In this document: in pieces, positions 1-7,021 of the stretch | Position numbering within the stretch: position 1 is the stretch's first letter | Layout: every line of letters starts with the position of its first letter | Source of the DNA: Chloroflexota bacterium | GTDB lineage: Bacteria > Chloroflexota > Anaerolineae > Aggregatilineales > J027 | Direction of reading: 5' to 3' | Assembly: GCA_013112715.1 (NCBI GenBank) | Contig: JABFGB010000039.1 | Coordinates: forward strand, 1-33,538 | DNA: 33,538 nt | The notes under the pieces: generated by a model | Told to the model about the DNA's origin: nothing | Databases searched by the model: none | What the model saw: only the letters and a program-made list of their open reading frames with translations | Translations under genes and position numbers: made by a program

Positions 1-198
1 CAGGTGATTGACCCGGCCCAGGCGGTTGCCCGCCAGGTGCAGCGGGTGCTCATGCGGCATAGCCTGGAAACGGATGCTGCTTGTGTCGCCTGGCATCGCT
101 TCTATACCACTGGTCAGCCAGAACCGCTGGCTACTTTGGTCGCTCACTTGAGCCGGCAGCGGGCGGAGGTAACCCGGGTTGAGACGCTCATCTTATAA
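1..198 (+). CDS. murI: Glutamate racemase, C-terminal end (partial)
   Basis: This is the 3' end of a gene that begins outside the window; the frame is open from base 1. The roughly 65 remaining residues read IDPAQAVARQVQRVL, then HRFYTTGQPEPLATLVAHL, then a hydrophobic end (VTRVETLIL). They match the tail of MurI/RacE, where an ID/VDsgeAvAr helix is followed by FYTTGxPExFaxla and a VexVeL strand. The enzyme converts L-glutamate to D-glutamate for peptidoglycan in the cytoplasm. Both catalytic cysteines lie upstream of the window, so activity cannot be judged. No clear terminator separates it from the next gene, which starts about 30 bases on. Confidence 0.75.
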   Translation, partial: QVIDPAQAVARQVQRVLMRHSLETDAACVAWHRFYTTGQPEPLATLVAHLSRQRAEVTRVETLIL

Positions 199-230
199 CA
201 TAATTGAAGATTTAGGAAAGAGCAGAAAAC

Positions 231-704
231 ATGCAAGACCCTAAGGCGTTATTTGATATTTGGTTTGTGCAACCTTTAAAAAGTCTTGAGGCCATACCAA
301 ATGGTGCTGGTGCATTTATTGCTCTTGCAACCAGTTGTTTTCTTTATGAAAGATATGCAGATGCAGCGATTAGGGAAGCCGGTAGCCAGTATACTGTAGA
401 AAAACAGTTGATGATTGATTTTAATATTAGCGAGGAAACAGCCAGAGAGTTTTGGACGATAATGAGAAATGGCATCTTACATAAAGGTATGCCCAAGAAA
501 AAAGATCGCGGTAAAAATTTATCTGGTTGGCGATTTGAGGGTGAATTTACTCAAGCTATAAAACTGGATAAAACTAACGGATCATTCCAAGAATTGCAGG
601 TTCAACCCTGGCTGTTTATGAACAAAGTAATAGAGTTATGGCAGGACAATATTGACCTGATAGATCGCAATGAAAGTTTTCCCTGGGCGAGGATAGTTGA
701 TTGA
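231..704 (+). CDS. Hypothetical protein with a HEPN-like RNxxxH motif
   Basis: I do not recognise the full-length family of this 157-residue protein. It is predicted mostly helical and has no signal peptide. Residues 79-84 read RNGILH inside FWTIMRNGILHKG, which fits the R-x4-6-H motif (often RNxxxH) of HEPN-domain ribonucleases and HEPN-like toxins or accessory domains. Base use is clearly more AT-rich than in the neighbouring racemase and Rrf2 genes, which suggests recent transfer. An AGGAAAG stretch about 10 bases before the ATG could serve as ribosome binding site. No MNT-type nucleotidyltransferase or other antitoxin partner lies beside it, so a toxin role is only a possibility. Confidence 0.55.
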   Translation: MQDPKALFDIWFVQPLKSLEAIPNGAGAFIALATSCFLYERYADAAIREAGSQYTVEKQLMIDFNISEETAREFWTIMRNGILHKGMPKKKDRGKNLSGWRFEGEFTQAIKLDKTNGSFQELQVQPWLFMNKVIELWQDNIDLIDRNESFPWARIVD

Positions 705-727
705 CATGACAACCTTTGATACCACAT

Positions 728-756
728 TTGACAAAAAGAATATTTGTAACTATCAT
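728..756 (+). promoter_or_regulatory. Promoter of the Rrf2-family gene
   Basis: The -35 TTGACA (728-733), a 17-bp spacer and the -10 TATCAT (751-756) differ from consensus at one base. The predicted start near 763 leaves a leader of about 17 bases before the ATG at 780, with AGGA at about 770-773 as ribosome binding site. The operator at 746-762 covers the -10. Confidence 0.75.
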
Positions 757-762
757 AGTTAC
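746..762. promoter_or_regulatory. Rrf2-type operator, copy 1 (autoregulatory)
   Basis: GTAACTATCATAGTTAC is a perfect inverted repeat (GTAACTA / TAGTTAC around TCA). It fits GTAAC-N7-GTTAC and overlaps the -10 of the gene for an Rrf2 regulator. The same spaced half-sites recur at 1253-1269 before the aldo/keto reductase. Autorepression is inferred from position. Confidence 0.7.
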
Positions 763-779
763 GAATTGTAGGATACGTT

Positions 780-1235
780 ATGGGGATCATCAGCAGCCGC
801 TTTACGGTAGCGGTACATATCCTGGTTTTGCTGACCATTGAAGGTAAAGCGGAACCGACAACCTCAGAATATTTGGCTCGCAGCGCCAGTACCAACCCGG
901 TGGTGATTCGGCGCATCCTGGCGATGCTGGGCAAAGCCGGTTTGGCGGAGGCGCATCCGGGTGCCAGCGGAGGTGTTCGATTGGCCCGCTTGCCGGAGCA
1001 GATCACCCTGCTGGATGTTTACCAGGTGGTGGAGAAGGGTGAAATCTTTTCTTTTGGGTCGCGCGAGTACAACCCTTTCTGTATCTGTGGACGCAGTCTG
1101 GAGCCGGTCATGAGAAACGTCTTTCACCAGGCTGAAGCGGCCCTGGAACAAACCCTGGCTGAAATGACCATCGCCCAGGTGGCGCAAGAAATCAAAGAGA
1201 TTGACGCCCGTTCGCCTCAACCCGCCGCCGATTAA
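780..1235 (+). CDS. Rrf2 family transcriptional regulator
   Basis: This 151-residue protein has the Rrf2 layout. A winged helix spans about 1-70, including SSRFTVAVHILVLL, a recognition region NPVVIRRILAMLGKAGL and the wing GASGGVRL. A dimerisation helix follows from about residue 105. Two cysteines, C101 and C103 (NPFCICG), lie where IscR/NsrR carry three cluster ligands, so this is not a standard three-cysteine Fe-S site; the layout is closer to YwnA-like Rrf2 members. A redox or electrophile-responsive repressor is plausible but inferred. The gene appears to control itself and the adjacent aldo/keto reductase through matching operators. The two genes are 68 bases apart. Confidence 0.88.
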   Translation: MGIISSRFTVAVHILVLLTIEGKAEPTTSEYLARSASTNPVVIRRILAMLGKAGLAEAHPGASGGVRLARLPEQITLLDVYQVVEKGEIFSFGSREYNPFCICGRSLEPVMRNVFHQAEAALEQTLAEMTIAQVAQEIKEIDARSPQPAAD

Positions 1236-1252
1236 ATTTTTTATTCAATTTA

Positions 1253-1269
1253 GTAACAGTATCAGTTAC
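1253..1269. promoter_or_regulatory. Rrf2-type operator, copy 2 (before the aldo/keto reductase)
   Basis: GTAAC (1253-1257), seven bases, GTTAC (1265-1269). The arms extend to TAGTAAC / GTTACTA (1251-1271). Half-site sequence and spacing are identical to the copy at 746-762, and both centres contain TATCA. The site lies between the Rrf2 stop and the reductase start. No consensus-like -35/-10 pair is clear here, so the reductase promoter is not resolved. Confidence 0.7.
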
Positions 1270-1303
1270 TAATGAAAATTAAAGGAGAAAAAGGATTAAA
1301 CCC

Positions 1304-2329
1304 ATGCGTTATAAACTATTTGGCAAAAGCGGTTTGCGTGTCTCCGAGTTGGCGTTGGGGACCATGACCTTTGGCGAGGAGTGGGGTTGGGGAGCCTCCA
1401 AAGAGGAGTCTAAAAAGATCTTCGACGCCTATGCAGAGGCGGGTGGAAACTTTATTGACACGGCCAACCGTTACACCGAGGGTACCGCCGAAAAATTTGT
1501 GGGCGAGTTCATTGCTGCCGACCGGGATCATTTTGTGCTGGCGACCAAGTACACGCTCTTTATGCGGCGTGACGATCCCAATTTCAGCGGCAATCACCGC
1601 AAGAATATGGTGCAGTCGCTGGAAGCCAGCCTCAAACGGCTCAAAGCTGAGGCCATTGACCTCTACTGGGTCCATGCCTGGGATTATATGACTCCGGTTG
1701 AGGAAGTAATGCGGGCGCTCGACGATATGGTCCGGGCTGGCAAAATCCTCTACGTGGGCATCTCCGACACGCCGGCCTGGGTTGTCGCCCAAGCTAACAC
1801 GCTGGCCGAGCTGCGCGGCTGGTCTCGTTTTGTGGGCGTCCAGCTCCAGTACAGCCTGATTGAGCGTAACATCGAGCGGGAGCTCCTGCCCCTGGCTCGT
1901 GAAACGGATATGGCTGTTACAGCCTGGGGAGCGTTAGGAACCGGGGTGTTGACCGGCAAATATAATAAAGACGCCTCTGCCGAGGGTCGGGCCGCTCTTT
2001 GGGGCAGCATCTCTGAGAAAAATCTGCGGATTGCCCAAGCGGTCAGCGAGATTGCCGGGCAAATCGGACGCAGCCCGGCCCAGGTAGCCCTCAACTGGGT
2101 CCGGCAGCAGCCGGGGGTTATGATTCCTATCATTGGAGCTAAAAAGGCGGCTCAAGTGAGAGATAACCTGGCCTGTTTGGATTTTACGCTCAGCGGGGAG
2201 CAGTTGGCGCGTTTGGATGAGGTCAGCCACATCGAGCTGGGCTTCCCCTACGACTTTTTGACATCAGAAGGGGTTCGGGACCTGGTTTTCGGAGGCACTT
2301 TTGCCCAGATAGATAATCACCGCAATTAA
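1304..2329 (+). CDS. Aldo/keto reductase
   Basis: A 341-residue TIM-barrel oxidoreductase that should reduce aldehydes or ketones with NADPH in the cytoplasm. The opening MRYKLFGKSGLRVSELALGTMTFG and the tetrad Asp52, Tyr57 (FIDTANRY), Lys82 (LATK) and His124 (DLYWVH) are all present. The cofactor end is seen in VMIPIIGAKKAAQVRDNL. Length is normal for the family. A GGAG ribosome binding site precedes the ATG, though with somewhat long spacing. The substrate is unknown. The Rrf2 operator upstream suggests induction by a redox or electrophile signal, fitting an aldehyde-detoxifying role (inference). A strong terminator follows directly. Confidence 0.93.
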   Translation: MRYKLFGKSGLRVSELALGTMTFGEEWGWGASKEESKKIFDAYAEAGGNFIDTANRYTEGTAEKFVGEFIAADRDHFVLATKYTLFMRRDDPNFSGNHRKNMVQSLEASLKRLKAEAIDLYWVHAWDYMTPVEEVMRALDDMVRAGKILYVGISDTPAWVVAQANTLAELRGWSRFVGVQLQYSLIERNIERELLPLARETDMAVTAWGALGTGVLTGKYNKDASAEGRAALWGSISEKNLRIAQAVSEIAGQIGRSPAQVALNWVRQQPGVMIPIIGAKKAAQVRDNLACLDFTLSGEQLARLDEVSHIELGFPYDFLTSEGVRDLVFGGTFAQIDNHRN

Positions 2330-2336
2330 CAGGATG

Positions 2337-2374
2337 GACCTGTCAGGTTTCCAAAACCTGGCAGGTCTGTTTTA
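2337..2374 (+). terminator. Rho-independent terminator after the aldo/keto reductase
   Basis: A 14-bp stem (2337-2350 with 2354-2367, one G-T wobble, 3-base loop) is followed by TGTTTTAT. Each arm is itself a short palindrome (ACCTG-T-CAGGT and ACCTG-G-CAGGT), so the element may be a dispersed palindromic repeat used as a terminator. It lies between two converging genes, and the T-rich tail is on the reductase side. Confidence 0.8.
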
Positions 2375-4675
2375 TGCTTTACGAGCCAGAAGATAAGCGA
2401 CAGTTGACGTCCAGGGCACAACCTGGCCTAGCAACTGGCGTTCAAACAATCGTCTTAGCTCGGCTAATTCGGCCTGGTTAAGCCAAACTACCTCCCGGAC
2501 CGTACTAGTTTCCGGGACAGCGCCGAGCAAATGTTGGGCAAAGGTCGGCCGGCGTCCCGACCCTGCGCTCAGGGCAAACCAGCGCTCAAGCTGTTCGGCC
2601 CCAATGGCTAATTCGGAAGTCAGTACTTCGACGGCAATTTCGATTTGGGTCAGGCCGGCAGCTTCAAAAATGGCCTGCAAATCAGGCGTATCCCAGTTGA
2701 GCATGGGATCGGTGGGGTTGGCGTAGATGGTTTCTTCGGCGGTCTGCACCCGATCGGCTAATTCCGCCGGCAGCCCGGATAGATCAACCAGTTGGTGCAG
2801 GCGCGGGGTGTGGCGGGGAATAATTTCGGCCAGGGCCAGCCGCCCGCCGGGCTTCAATAGATGGGCGATAACCTGGGCGGCGGCAGGCTTATCGGCCAGT
2901 TGGGTGAAGACATTCCGGCCAATAAGTATATCGTAGGACAAGCTGTCAGCTTGTCCGCTGCTGGACAAGCTAACAGCTTGTCCTACAGATGCCGCAATAA
3001 GCTGCGGCAACTCTGTAACTGTCCCCGTCAGAATAACCGGCTGTTCCAGATTCTCTAAATTGCGGGCTTGTTGTTCCAGGGCAGCGGCCGTCTGCGGATT
3101 GGCGGCCAGCGCCCAGACGCCGCCAACCGGAGCGCGGCGCACCGCTTCCCAGGTGAGCAAGCCCGTCCCGGCATTCAAATCCAGCACCAAATCGTGCCGC
3201 TCCACTTTAGCCAGAGCAAAGACGCGGTCGCGGATGCGGCCCAACTGCTGGCCGACATTGCTCAACGTGCGCTGCAGCCAGCGATTTTGGGCGGCCGGCC
3301 CTTTACCCCCAGTCTCGACCTGACCGGCCAGGGCCTCCTCGGCTTCCAGCATGGCCGCTAACTGCTCCTCGCGCCGGCGGGAGACTTGCTGCCGGATCTC
3401 CGCCTCATATCCCTGATCGCCGGGTTGATAAAAAACTCGCCCCTGTAAGGCTTCGGGCAAATACTGCTGCGCTACCCAATGGTCGCGGTAAGCGTGCGGA
3501 TAAAGGTAGCCCTGGCCGTGTCCCAGGCCTTCGGCGTCGCGGTTGGCATCGCGCAAGTGGTCGGGCACGTCGGCCTCGCGTTCTTGCTCCACCGTGGCCA
3601 GGGCATCAAAAAAGGCAAAAGTTGAATTGCTTTTGGGCGCAGTGGCCAGGTAGAGGCAGGCTTCGGCCAGGTGAAAGCGACCTTCGGGCAGGCCCACGTA
3701 GTCGTAAGCCTGGGCTGCCGCCATCGTCACTCGCAGCGCGTTTGGATCGGCCATGCCCACGTCTTCTCCGGCGAAAATAATCATCCGCCGGAAGATAAAG
3801 CGCGGGTCTTCGCCGGCGTAGACCATTTTAGCCAGCCAGTACAGGGCGGCATCCACATCGGAGCCGCGCAGCGATTTGATAAAGGCAGAAATGGTGTCGA
3901 AGTGAGCGTCGCCGTCTTTGTCGTAAAGCACGGCCCGGCGCTGAATCGACTCCTCGGCTACTTCCATCGTGAGATTAATGATACCGTAGGCATCGGGGGG
4001 CGTGGTTTCGACGGCCAGTTCCAGGGCATTCAGCACGGCCCGTGCATCGCCATTAGCTACGTTCACCAGGTGATCGAGGGCCTCGCCGGTTAAATTTACC
4101 TTGAGCTGGCCGTAGCCGCGCTCTTTGTCGGCCAGGGTTTGCCGGGCCACCGCGCGCAGGTCGTCTTCGGTCAGGCTGCGCAGTTGAAAAATCCGTGACC
4201 GGGAAACCAGGGCTTTGTTGACTTCAAAGTAGGGATTTTCGGTGGTGGCCCCAATCAAAATGACCGTGCCGTTTTCGACGTGAGGCAGGAGTGCATCCTG
4301 CTGGGCTTTGTTGAAGCGATGCACCTCGTCAATGAACAGGATGGTTTTCTGGCCGAACATGCCGCGCTTATCGCGGGCCACCTCGATAGCCTCGCGGATA
4401 TCTTTAACCCCGCTCAGTACCGCGTTAAGCGCGATAAAATGGGCGTGGGTGGTATTGGCAATAATGCGGGCCAGGGTGGTTTTACCCGTACCCGGCGGAC
4501 CGTAGAAGATCACCGAGGAAAGCTGGTCGGCCTGGATGGCGCGCCGTAATAACCGGCCTGGTCCGATGATGTGTTCCTGGCCAATGAATTCATCAAGGGT
4601 GCGCGGACGCATCCGTGCGGCCAGAGGCGCTTCTTTTTCAATTTGCTGCTCACGGGCGTGGTCAAATAAATCCAT
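2372..4675 (-). CDS. rarA: RarA-like AAA+ ATPase fused to a methyltransferase-like domain
   Basis: Residues 1 to about 440 are a RarA/MgsA/WRNIP1 replication-maintenance ATPase: Walker A GPPGTGKT (59-66), Walker B ILFIDEVHRF, sensor 1 GATTENPYFEVN, Arg-finger region SRSRIF, then the C-terminal domain with GHGQGYLYPHAYRDHW. RarA acts with SSB, clamp loader and RecQ-type partners at stalled forks. The protein then continues to 767 residues. From about 480 a class I SAM methyltransferase-like Rossmann domain follows (VLDLNAGTG near 496, later LKPGGRLALAEIIP). Usual RarA is about 420-450 residues, so this is a fusion. Codons 564-581 come from a palindromic repeat inserted in frame. The gene starts seven bases after an extended -10, with no ribosome binding site. 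Whether the methyltransferase part is active is unknown. Confidence 0.88.
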   Translation of the reverse strand: MDLFDHAREQQIEKEAPLAARMRPRTLDEFIGQEHIIGPGRLLRRAIQADQLSSVIFYGPPGTGKTTLARIIANTTHAHFIALNAVLSGVKDIREAIEVARDKRGMFGQKTILFIDEVHRFNKAQQDALLPHVENGTVILIGATTENPYFEVNKALVSRSRIFQLRSLTEDDLRAVARQTLADKERGYGQLKVNLTGEALDHLVNVANGDARAVLNALELAVETTPPDAYGIINLTMEVAEESIQRRAVLYDKDGDAHFDTISAFIKSLRGSDVDAALYWLAKMVYAGEDPRFIFRRMIIFAGEDVGMADPNALRVTMAAAQAYDYVGLPEGRFHLAEACLYLATAPKSNSTFAFFDALATVEQEREADVPDHLRDANRDAEGLGHGQGYLYPHAYRDHWVAQQYLPEALQGRVFYQPGDQGYEAEIRQQVSRRREEQLAAMLEAEEALAGQVETGGKGPAAQNRWLQRTLSNVGQQLGRIRDRVFALAKVERHDLVLDLNAGTGLLTWEAVRRAPVGGVWALAANPQTAAALEQQARNLENLEQPVILTGTVTELPQLIAASVGQAVSLSSSGQADSLSYDILIGRNVFTQLADKPAAAQVIAHLLKPGGRLALAEIIPRHTPRLHQLVDLSGLPAELADRVQTAEETIYANPTDPMLNWDTPDLQAIFEAAGLTQIEIAVEVLTSELAIGAEQLERWFALSAGSGRRPTFAQHLLGAVPETSTVREVVWLNQAELAELRRLFERQLLGQVVPWTSTVAYLLARKA
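2933..2986. repeat. 54-bp nested palindromic repeat inserted in frame in the rarA fusion
   Basis: Two 24-bp arms (2933-2956 and 2963-2986) are inverted copies with one mismatch around GCTGCT. Each arm holds a 21-bp near-perfect palindrome (GGACAAGCTG-N-CAGCTTGTCC). The element is exactly 18 codons long and is read through as V564-Y581 of the host protein (VGQAVSL...GQADSLSY). It falls between the methyltransferase strands LPQLIAAS and DILIGRNVF. This resembles protein-coding palindromic elements such as those of Rickettsia. Confidence 0.85.
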
Positions 4676-4682
4676 AGGCGTT

Positions 4683-4691
4683 ATTTTAGCA
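4683..4691 (-). promoter_or_regulatory. Extended -10 of rarA, probably a leaderless transcript
   Basis: On the minus strand TGC-TAAAAT (an extended -10) ends seven bases before the ATG. Transcription would then start at or next to the start codon. There is no Shine-Dalgarno sequence and no good -35. Confidence 0.5.
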
Positions 4692-4828
4692 CAAAATGGG
4701 TGGGAGCGAGAAAAGAATACAGAAGTCTTGTGTTCTTATTTGCTATCGTTTTGCAGATGTAATAGAATTGTATTTAATGTTATTCTCAATTCAGCCGTGA
4801 GGGCGAGTAGGGGACGGTTGAACTATTT

Positions 4829-5287
4829 TTGATGATAGAGAGGTTTATGAACAAAGGACAAGGCAGTTTAATTGAAGCATTACAGGCGCGGGGCATGCGG
4901 GTCACGCCGCAGCGGGCCATTATTTTTGGGGCCATCGAAAAATTGGAAGGCCACATTACCGCCGAAGAAATATTTGAGCAGGTGCAGCAGGTCAATCCTT
5001 ATGTCAGTTTGGCCACGGTTTACCGCACACTGGAACTGCTGCTGGAACTGAACTTGATCAATCAAACCAATTTTGGGCGGAGCCAGGCCTATTTTGCCCT
5101 CAAAGACCACGGGCCGCATCATCATCTGGTTTGCAGTGAGTGTGGTTATATAGAGGAATTCTCGGACACCATCTTTAATCCGGTTCGAACTGAGCTGGAG
5201 GAACAGTATGGCTTCCAGGCGCACACCGACCACTTGAGTATCTTCGGTATTTGTAAAGGCTGCCGGGAAAAATTAGCGGGCGGGTAA
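4829..5287 (+). CDS. Fur family metal-responsive regulator
   Basis: A 152-residue Fur/PerR/Zur-type repressor. The N-terminal winged helix holds LQARGMRVTPQRAIIFGAI and the recognition helix VSLATVYRTLELL. The dimerisation/metal domain has HGPHHHLVCSECG and a second CxxC (CKGC) near the end, the usual structural zinc site. Which metal or peroxide it senses cannot be told. The start is uncertain: TTG at 4829, ATG at 4832 and ATG at 4847 are all in frame, and the last would give a 146-residue protein nearer the family norm. A strong hairpin terminator follows. Upstream AT-rich sequence (4755-4800) could hold an operator, but none is convincing. Confidence 0.92.
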   Translation: MMIERFMNKGQGSLIEALQARGMRVTPQRAIIFGAIEKLEGHITAEEIFEQVQQVNPYVSLATVYRTLELLLELNLINQTNFGRSQAYFALKDHGPHHHLVCSECGYIEEFSDTIFNPVRTELEEQYGFQAHTDHLSIFGICKGCREKLAGG

Positions 5288-5314
5288 AAGAATATCTGGC
5301 AGCGGATTGATATA

Positions 5315-5354
5315 AAAAACAGGCTCAAGAAGAACACGCTTGAGCCTGTTTTTG
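5315..5354. terminator. Bidirectional Rho-independent terminator between fur and the V4R gene
   Basis: CAGGCTCAAG (5320-5329) pairs with CTTGAGCCTG (5339-5348) around a 9-base loop. An A-run lies on the left and a T-run on the right, so it can end transcripts on both strands, suiting the converging genes on either side. Confidence 0.88.
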
Positions 5355-5367
5355 TTAGCCAGCAATA

Positions 5368-5988
5368 TTACTCTTCGGTGGGCTGTTTGGGGACGCGGTA
5401 CACGCAGTTAGAAGCGCCGTTGGCGATACAGGCCACTTCTTCGACTTTATAAAATTTGCCGGTCGTCCAGGCCATTGCTTCCATCAGGACGCCCATGGTG
5501 GTGTAACAGCAAGGTTTATCGTGAGCGGGACGCCACGCGCACGGGCACTGGTCCACGACGAAATAAAAAGCATCCTCTTCTTCAATCAATGTCGTCGGCT
5601 GGTTGACCCGCTCGACGGCTGCGTTAGCCATCCGCTCCAGGATCAGCTTCATGCGGGTCTTTTCAGGCAGCGCTTTTAAGGCCACGCCGACCAGGCCCAA
5701 AATGGCGGGTTGGTCGCGCAGGCCAAATTGAAAGGTGGCCCGGCCAATGCGCAGCAGCATCGCTCGCGCGCCACGCGGGCCATAAAATTCTTCGACCGCC
5801 TGCTGCACCGCGCCATACTCGGCAAAAGTGGCCTTCATTTCCAGGTCTTTGGGGGGATAATTGTTGATATACTTACTCAAACCCCCAGCGTTTAACACGG
5901 CCTTGGTGCCGTTTTCTCCCATAACTTCTTCAATAGCGTCTAACAAAACACGTAGGGCCGCATTCGGCATAGGCCGCTCTTCAGGCAT
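5368..5988 (-). CDS. V4R-domain protein (first of two paralogues)
   Basis: 206 residues. The N-terminal half carries EEVMGENGTKAVLN, INNYPP and EEFYGPRGARAMLLRIGRA, nearly matched in the paralogue at 28332-28961. The C-terminal half is a V4R (4-vinyl reductase) domain with cysteines C148, C150, C160, C161, C187 and C195 in the usual places (CPC, KPCCY, GKFYKVEEVAC, GASNC). V4R domains bind small hydrophobic ligands (aromatic sensing in XylR/DmpR, BchJ in chlorophyll synthesis) and share a fold with lipid-binding Bet3/TRAPP. No DNA-binding or output domain is present, so it may signal through a partner. The ribosome binding site GGAGGTGA, four bases from the ATG, is excellent. It is the last gene of the minus-strand cluster but has its own promoter. 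Confidence 0.85.
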   Translation of the reverse strand: MPEERPMPNAALRVLLDAIEEVMGENGTKAVLNAGGLSKYINNYPPKDLEMKATFAEYGAVQQAVEEFYGPRGARAMLLRIGRATFQFGLRDQPAILGLVGVALKALPEKTRMKLILERMANAAVERVNQPTTLIEEEDAFYFVVDQCPCAWRPAHDKPCCYTTMGVLMEAMAWTTGKFYKVEEVACIANGASNCVYRVPKQPTEE

Positions 5989-6005
5989 TGAATCACCTCC
6001 CTGGG

Positions 6006-6035
6006 GTATCTTAATGATACAGTGGATTCATTATA
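6006..6035 (-). promoter_or_regulatory. Promoter of the first V4R gene with nearby inverted repeat
   Basis: A perfect -10 TATAAT (6030-6035 on the minus strand) predicts a start near 6023 and a leader of about 35 bases. The -35 is poor (TAGCCG at 17 bp). Just downstream GTATC-TTAAT-GATAC (6006-6020) is a 15-bp inverted repeat that could be an operator or a leader hairpin. Weak -35 plus inverted repeat suggests regulated expression. Confidence 0.5.
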
Positions 6036-6123
6036 CACAATCTTATAAAATCCGGCTAATCTATTTTAATACAGCCAGGGGAGTATGGTTTGGGGCTTGA
6101 GGGATGAGCATGGACCGGGGGAG

Positions 6124-6921
6124 TTAGCGAGTTCGACGCCGCCACTCCTCCTTTAATTCCAGAACGGATAGATCGTTTTCGACATCCAGAAAATCTTTGA
6201 GGAGGCGATGGAATTTGGCGGCTTCATCCAGCATGGGGAAATGTTTTGAATCCGACAGGCCAATCTGGCGAATATTGGGCCAGTTACCGTTGAAGTCACG
6301 GGTGGGACTGGGATCAATGACGTCGTCTTTCTCACCATAAACGGCCAGCAGCATTGAATTTTCCCGCTGGCTCAGGTTTTGGATATAACTTTTGACATCA
6401 ACTTTGGCCACCGATTGAATGCTGAGACTGATGGCCCCCTCACCCGCTTTTTCTGCTTCTTTTTGGACCTCTTTGTAGGTAATCTGACGCCACCACATCA
6501 TTTTGGCAATAACCGAGTTATTCGCAAAATCAATGAGTTTGCGGTTGATGCAGTCGGCGTTCATAGGCAGGCTGACGGTCATCAACTTTTTGACGCTGTC
6601 GGCATGCTGAATGGCGTATTCCAGAGCGACACTGGCGCCCAGGGCGTGACCAATAATCGGCGCGTCCCGGATGCCCATATTTTCGACAAACTCATGCACC
6701 AGAGTCACGTAGTCTGCTACGGTATAGCGTTGTTTCGATTTGTCGGAATCGCCAAAGCCCCACAAATCCAGAGCATAAGTGCGATGCCGGTCTGATACGG
6801 CCTCCATCGTTGGCATCCAGTAGCGCCAGGAGCCGAGCCAGCCATGCAAAAATAGGACGGGCCGCCCCCGTCCAAAGGCTTCGTAGTGAACCAAACCGCC
6901 ATCTATGACTACTGCACTCAT
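6124..6921 (-). CDS. Alpha/beta hydrolase-fold protein lacking the nucleophile serine
   Basis: A 265-residue paralogue of the hydrolase at 18175-18978, with the same opening (DGGLVHYEAFGRGRPVLFLHGWLGSW) and DLWGFGDS. At the nucleophile elbow the expected GHSMG reads GHALG: alanine (GCC codon) replaces the serine at position 93. The acid region (YGEKDD) and the catalytic-histidine region (SDSKHFPMLDEA) remain. It is probably not a serine hydrolase and may be a binding or regulatory pseudoenzyme, as with plant strigolactone-like or Ndr-type receptors on this fold (analogy only). The ATG at 6921 aligns with the paralogue's start; a TTG 36 bases upstream (6957) would add 12 residues. No strong ribosome binding site is seen. 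Confidence 0.85.
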   Translation of the reverse strand: MSAVVIDGGLVHYEAFGRGRPVLFLHGWLGSWRYWMPTMEAVSDRHRTYALDLWGFGDSDKSKQRYTVADYVTLVHEFVENMGIRDAPIIGHALGASVALEYAIQHADSVKKLMTVSLPMNADCINRKLIDFANNSVIAKMMWWRQITYKEVQKEAEKAGEGAISLSIQSVAKVDVKSYIQNLSQRENSMLLAVYGEKDDVIDPSPTRDFNGNWPNIRQIGLSDSKHFPMLDEAAKFHRLLKDFLDVENDLSVLELKEEWRRRTR

Positions 6922-7021
6922 GAAGCGACCCGTATTGTCCAGAAGAGATACAAACAAAGTGAGTTACGAGTCAAAAGTTTACTATCTTTTGCTACTCAAA
7001 TCAAGTCGAGCAGGTTTATTT

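Noticed and set aside
602..1006. Minus-strand open frame across the HEPN-like/Rrf2 junction
   Set aside because: It overlaps two better-supported genes and the Rrf2 promoter, and its translation shows no family pattern.
4740..4828. Fur box in front of the fur-like gene
   Set aside because: The region is AT-rich and has a GAATTG / CAATTC pair, but the 16-base spacing and sequence do not match Fur, PerR or Zur boxes.
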